NCBI RefSeq assembly: GCF_001874145.1
Contig: NZ_MPCX01000003.1
Coordinates: 62,001 to 126,000 of the forward strand
DNA from: Lacinutrix sp. MedPE-SW
Lineage (GTDB): Bacteria; Bacteroidota; Bacteroidia; Flavobacteriales; Flavobacteriaceae
Direction of reading: 5' to 3'
Length of the DNA stretch: 64,000 bases
Within the stretch, counting starts at the first letter, position 1. Each line of letters opens with the position of its first letter. Under the pieces are notes generated by a model. It worked only from the letters and a program-made list of their open reading frames with translations, made no database searches and was not told the origin of the DNA. This document shows positions 61,355-64,000 of this stretch, one piece after another. A program made the position numbers and the translations under genes.

Positions 61355-64000
61355 ATGACATCAATTAACTTTAAAAAATGGAACAACATATTAGGTTGGT
61401 TCGCTTTTTTTATTGCACTTCTAACATATAGCTTAACAGTAGAACCTACAGTAAGTTATTGGGATGCCGGAGAATACATTTTAACTTCAGCTAAATTACA
61501 AGTTGGACACCCACCAGGAGCACCATTATTTCAAATGCTTGGTGCATTTTTCTCAACTTTTGCTATAGAACCACAATATGTAGGTTTAATGCTTAATATG
61601 GTTAGTGCTGTTTCTAGTGCATTTACCATATTATTTATGTTTTGGAGTATTTCGCTATTACTACAAAAAATCGTTGGAGAGCAAGATTTAACAAATAGCA
61701 AAATTCAAGGTATTCTTGCTAGTGCTTTTGTTGGTAGTTTAGCATTTACTTTTACAGATTCATTTTGGTTTAATGCTGTAGAAACAGAAGTATATGCCAT
61801 GGCAACCCTAATAATGGCCATACTTTTTTATCTAGGCTTACGTTGGGAAAGAGACATGAATAATCCTCGAGGAAATCGCTGGCTTATTTTAATTGCATTT
61901 GTAATTGGTCTATCTTTTGGTGTACACTTCATGGGATTACTTACCATTCCTGCATTAGGTCTTATATACTATTTTAAAAATTACAAAAAAGTAACAATTG
62001 TAAACTTTATCGTTGCCAACGTTGTTTCGGTAGCTATATTATTATTTATATTTAAACTGTTAGCTCCAAATATTCTTAGGTTTTTTAGTGCTCTAGAAAT
62101 TTTCTTTGTAAACACTATTGGCTTACCGTTTAACTCTGGATCTATAATTGCTGGTTTAATTCTAATTGCTGCAATATATTTTAGCCTTAACTATACACAA
62201 AAGAAAGGCTATAAACATTTAAATACAGGTATACTTTGTATAACATTTGTAGTAATAGGTTTCTCTTCTTGGTTAATGCTTCCTATTAGAGCTAATGCCA
62301 ACGTAGTTATTAATGAAAATAACCCTTCTAGTGCAAGAGAACTTCTTGCATACTACAATTTAGAGCAATATCCAGAGACACATTTATTTTATGGCCCGCT
62401 ATTTACAGACCAATACTCTGGTTTAGATGAAGATAAACCATATGTAGATGATAAACCTAAATACGAAAAAGATGAAGCCTTAGGCAAATATGTTATTGTT
62501 AACGATTATAAAAACGCTAAACAAAACTATAATAGTGACCAAGCAGCAATATTACCTAGAATGTGGAGTGGCGAAAACGCCGAAAACTACATGCTATTTT
62601 CTGGTTTTTTAGATTTTAGCTTAAAAGAAGAATATATTGTAGACCCATTTACTGAAAATAAAATTGCCGATTTTATTTCTAAATACCAAAACAACCAACT
62701 CACAGAAAGTGAATATGATGGTTTTATGGCACAGTATGGTGATAAATTAAACTTATATTTAAATCAAGGAACTCAAAAAGATATTGCTTTAATAAATCAA
62801 TTTAAAAATGAAGTTGTTAAAGGTAATGTAGATTATGAAGGCTATCATAATTTCCTAAAAACTTACGGGCAACAATATTTAGATATTAAAAAACCATCAT
62901 TAGGAAGTAATATTGCATACTTACTTGAATACCAATTAGGCTATATGTATTGGCGTTATTTTATGTGGAATTTTACAGGACGCCAAGACGATATTCAAGG
63001 AGAATATAACAACCATGGTAATTGGATAAGCGGTATAAAAGCTTTTGATGCATGGCATTTAGGACAGTCTCAAGATAATTTACCTAGCGATGTAGAAAAT
63101 AATAAAGCAAGAAACACCTATTACTTTTTGCCTTTAATTTTAGGACTAATAGGCTTATTCTTTATTTTTAATAAAGACAAAAAACTCTTTTGGGTATTAC
63201 TTGTATTTTTCTTGTTTACAGGTTTAGCAATACAAGTTTATACCAATGTTAGACCTTTTGAGCCTCGTGAAAGAGATTACTCTGTCGTAGGTTCATTTTA
63301 TGTATTTGCAATTTGGATTGGTTTTGGTGTTTATGCAATTTTCGACATGCTTAAAACCAAAATAAAAAACAGCATGCTCGCGCCTGCTGTTGGTTTAGTA
63401 TGCTTAATTCTAGTACCTGGAATTTTAGCAGCAAATAACTGGGACGACCATGATAGGTCTAACAAGTACACAGCATTATCTATGGCAAAAAAATATTTAG
63501 ATTCTTGTGCAGAAAATGCCATACTATTTTCAATAGGAGATAACGATACATTTGCACTTTGGTATGCACAGGAAATTGAAAATTATAGAACCGATGTGCG
63601 TGTAGTTAATACCAGTTTATTTCAAACCGATTGGTATATAGACCAAATGAAACGTAAAGCCTATGAAAGCGACCCAGTACCTTCTCAATTAACTCATGAC
63701 CAATACAAGTACGGTACACGAGATTATATCATGAAACGTACTAATTATTACGACCCTAAAACTGAAGAGTACAAACCTACTTTTAGCAGAGACACGCTTT
63801 CTATTAAAGAATTTTTAGATTTTGTTTCAAGCGACAACCCTAAAACTAAATTTAAACGTATAATTCAATTGCAAGGCGAAGATCCAAAACAATACCCATC
63901 GCAATTACTAAACACAAACTATTTTCCGGTAGAAAATATTCGAGTTCCGGTTAATAAAAATGAAGTTTTAAGTAATGGCCTTGTAAAAGAAAAGGATGCA
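61355..64000 (+). CDS. DUF2723 protein (putative protein O-mannosyltransferase), 3' end outside window
   Basis: The frame is open for 882 codons from ATG 61355 to the window end with no stop. The N-terminal half is polytopic: a first helix after MTSINFKKWNN, then VEPTVSYWDAGEYILTSAKL and QVGHPPGAPLFQMLG, the strongly conserved DUF2723 opening with acidic WDAGE and the following HPPG. FWFNAVETEVYAM and GLSFGVHFMGLL come next. This layout is a GT-C fold like protein O-mannosyltransferases, with the acidic WDAGE site in the first outer loop. VRPFEPRERDYSVVGSFY and SIGDNDTFALWYAQ lie near the C-terminal part. It may glycosylate exported proteins, which is common in Bacteroidota. Confidence 0.9.
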   Translation, partial: MTSINFKKWNNILGWFAFFIALLTYSLTVEPTVSYWDAGEYILTSAKLQVGHPPGAPLFQMLGAFFSTFAIEPQYVGLMLNMVSAVSSAFTILFMFWSISLLLQKIVGEQDLTNSKIQGILASAFVGSLAFTFTDSFWFNAVETEVYAMATLIMAILFYLGLRWERDMNNPRGNRWLILIAFVIGLSFGVHFMGLLTIPALGLIYYFKNYKKVTIVNFIVANVVSVAILLFIFKLLAPNILRFFSALEIFFVNTIGLPFNSGSIIAGLILIAAIYFSLNYTQKKGYKHLNTGILCITFVVIGFSSWLMLPIRANANVVINENNPSSARELLAYYNLEQYPETHLFYGPLFTDQYSGLDEDKPYVDDKPKYEKDEALGKYVIVNDYKNAKQNYNSDQAAILPRMWSGENAENYMLFSGFLDFSLKEEYIVDPFTENKIADFISKYQNNQLTESEYDGFMAQYGDKLNLYLNQGTQKDIALINQFKNEVVKGNVDYEGYHNFLKTYGQQYLDIKKPSLGSNIAYLLEYQLGYMYWRYFMWNFTGRQDDIQGEYNNHGNWISGIKAFDAWHLGQSQDNLPSDVENNKARNTYYFLPLILGLIGLFFIFNKDKKLFWVLLVFFLFTGLAIQVYTNVRPFEPRERDYSVVGSFYVFAIWIGFGVYAIFDMLKTKIKNSMLAPAVGLVCLILVPGILAANNWDDHDRSNKYTALSMAKKYLDSCAENAILFSIGDNDTFALWYAQEIENYRTDVRVVNTSLFQTDWYIDQMKRKAYESDPVPSQLTHDQYKYGTRDYIMKRTNYYDPKTEEYKPTFSRDTLSIKEFLDFVSSDNPKTKFKRIIQLQGEDPKQYPSQLLNTNYFPVENIRVPVNKNEVLSNGLVKEKDA

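Overview
The window is low-GC DNA from a member of the Bacteroidota, most likely a marine-type Flavobacteriaceae. The evidence is a SusC/SusD pair, a type IX secretion C-terminal sorting domain, many short lipoprotein signal peptides, promoters of the TTG-N19-TAnnTTTG kind, flavobacterial families (DUF547, DUF2723, DUF5706/PycTM, SusE/F) and a mevalonate pathway. Nearly all of it is coding. I see no rRNA, CRISPR array, insertion sequence or prophage. There is one tRNA.

Region by region: (1) 1-2914, the end of a purine nucleoside phosphorylase, then a fatty acid hydroxylase/sterol desaturase family protein, a DUF547 lipoprotein and a glycosyltransferase. (2) 2932-7766, minus strand: a small metallophosphoesterase, then a tight envelope operon (DUF547 protein, outer-membrane barrel, GH113-like lipoprotein, one-POTRA Omp85-like protein). 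(3) 7947-10853, a flavoprotein/membrane iron-sulfur pair. (4) 10878-15691, a membrane glycosylation cluster (MORN-repeat protein, two GT2 enzymes, a GT87-like polytopic transferase) facing a methyltransferase. (5) 15809-21274, two small genes and a coupled polyamine operon: arginine decarboxylase, agmatinase, a deoxyhypusine-synthase-like protein without the canonical catalytic lysine, an acidic protein and an RMD1/DUF155 protein. (6) 21275-27466, a possible structured RNA, an ASCH-domain lipoprotein, an rRNA pseudouridine synthase and a mevalonate/prenyl operon (mvaD, mevalonate kinase-like, UbiA family, nitrilase). (7) 27467-37437, a TetR regulator, BaiN-type flavoprotein, GDPD, a very large metallophosphoesterase/kinase-like/beta-barrel fusion, an HD-PycTM protein and a GAF-domain protein. 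(8) 37571-60844, a starch/maltodextrin utilisation locus. (9) 60845-64000, tRNA-Gln and the first 882 codons of a DUF2723 protein.

The starch locus is complete. A T9SS-exported GH13 amylase probably cuts starch outside the cell. SusE/F-like and SusD-like lipoproteins bind it and SusC imports oligosaccharides. Periplasmic or lipid-anchored GH13 enzymes and a GH31 fusion trim them. An SLC45-type MFS carrier takes maltose or maltodextrin into the cytoplasm. GH65 phosphorylase and beta-phosphoglucomutase complete phosphorolysis. A LacI-type regulator sits between the two divergent arms, next to a perfect 16-bp LacI-like operator.

The observations most worth following are the polyamine operon with its lysine-less DHS homologue and two unexplained partner genes, the phosphoesterase/kinase-like/barrel fusion, the HD-PycTM protein, and the candidate structured RNA at about 21345-21500. 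All functional calls come from reading motifs by eye, and no database search was possible.
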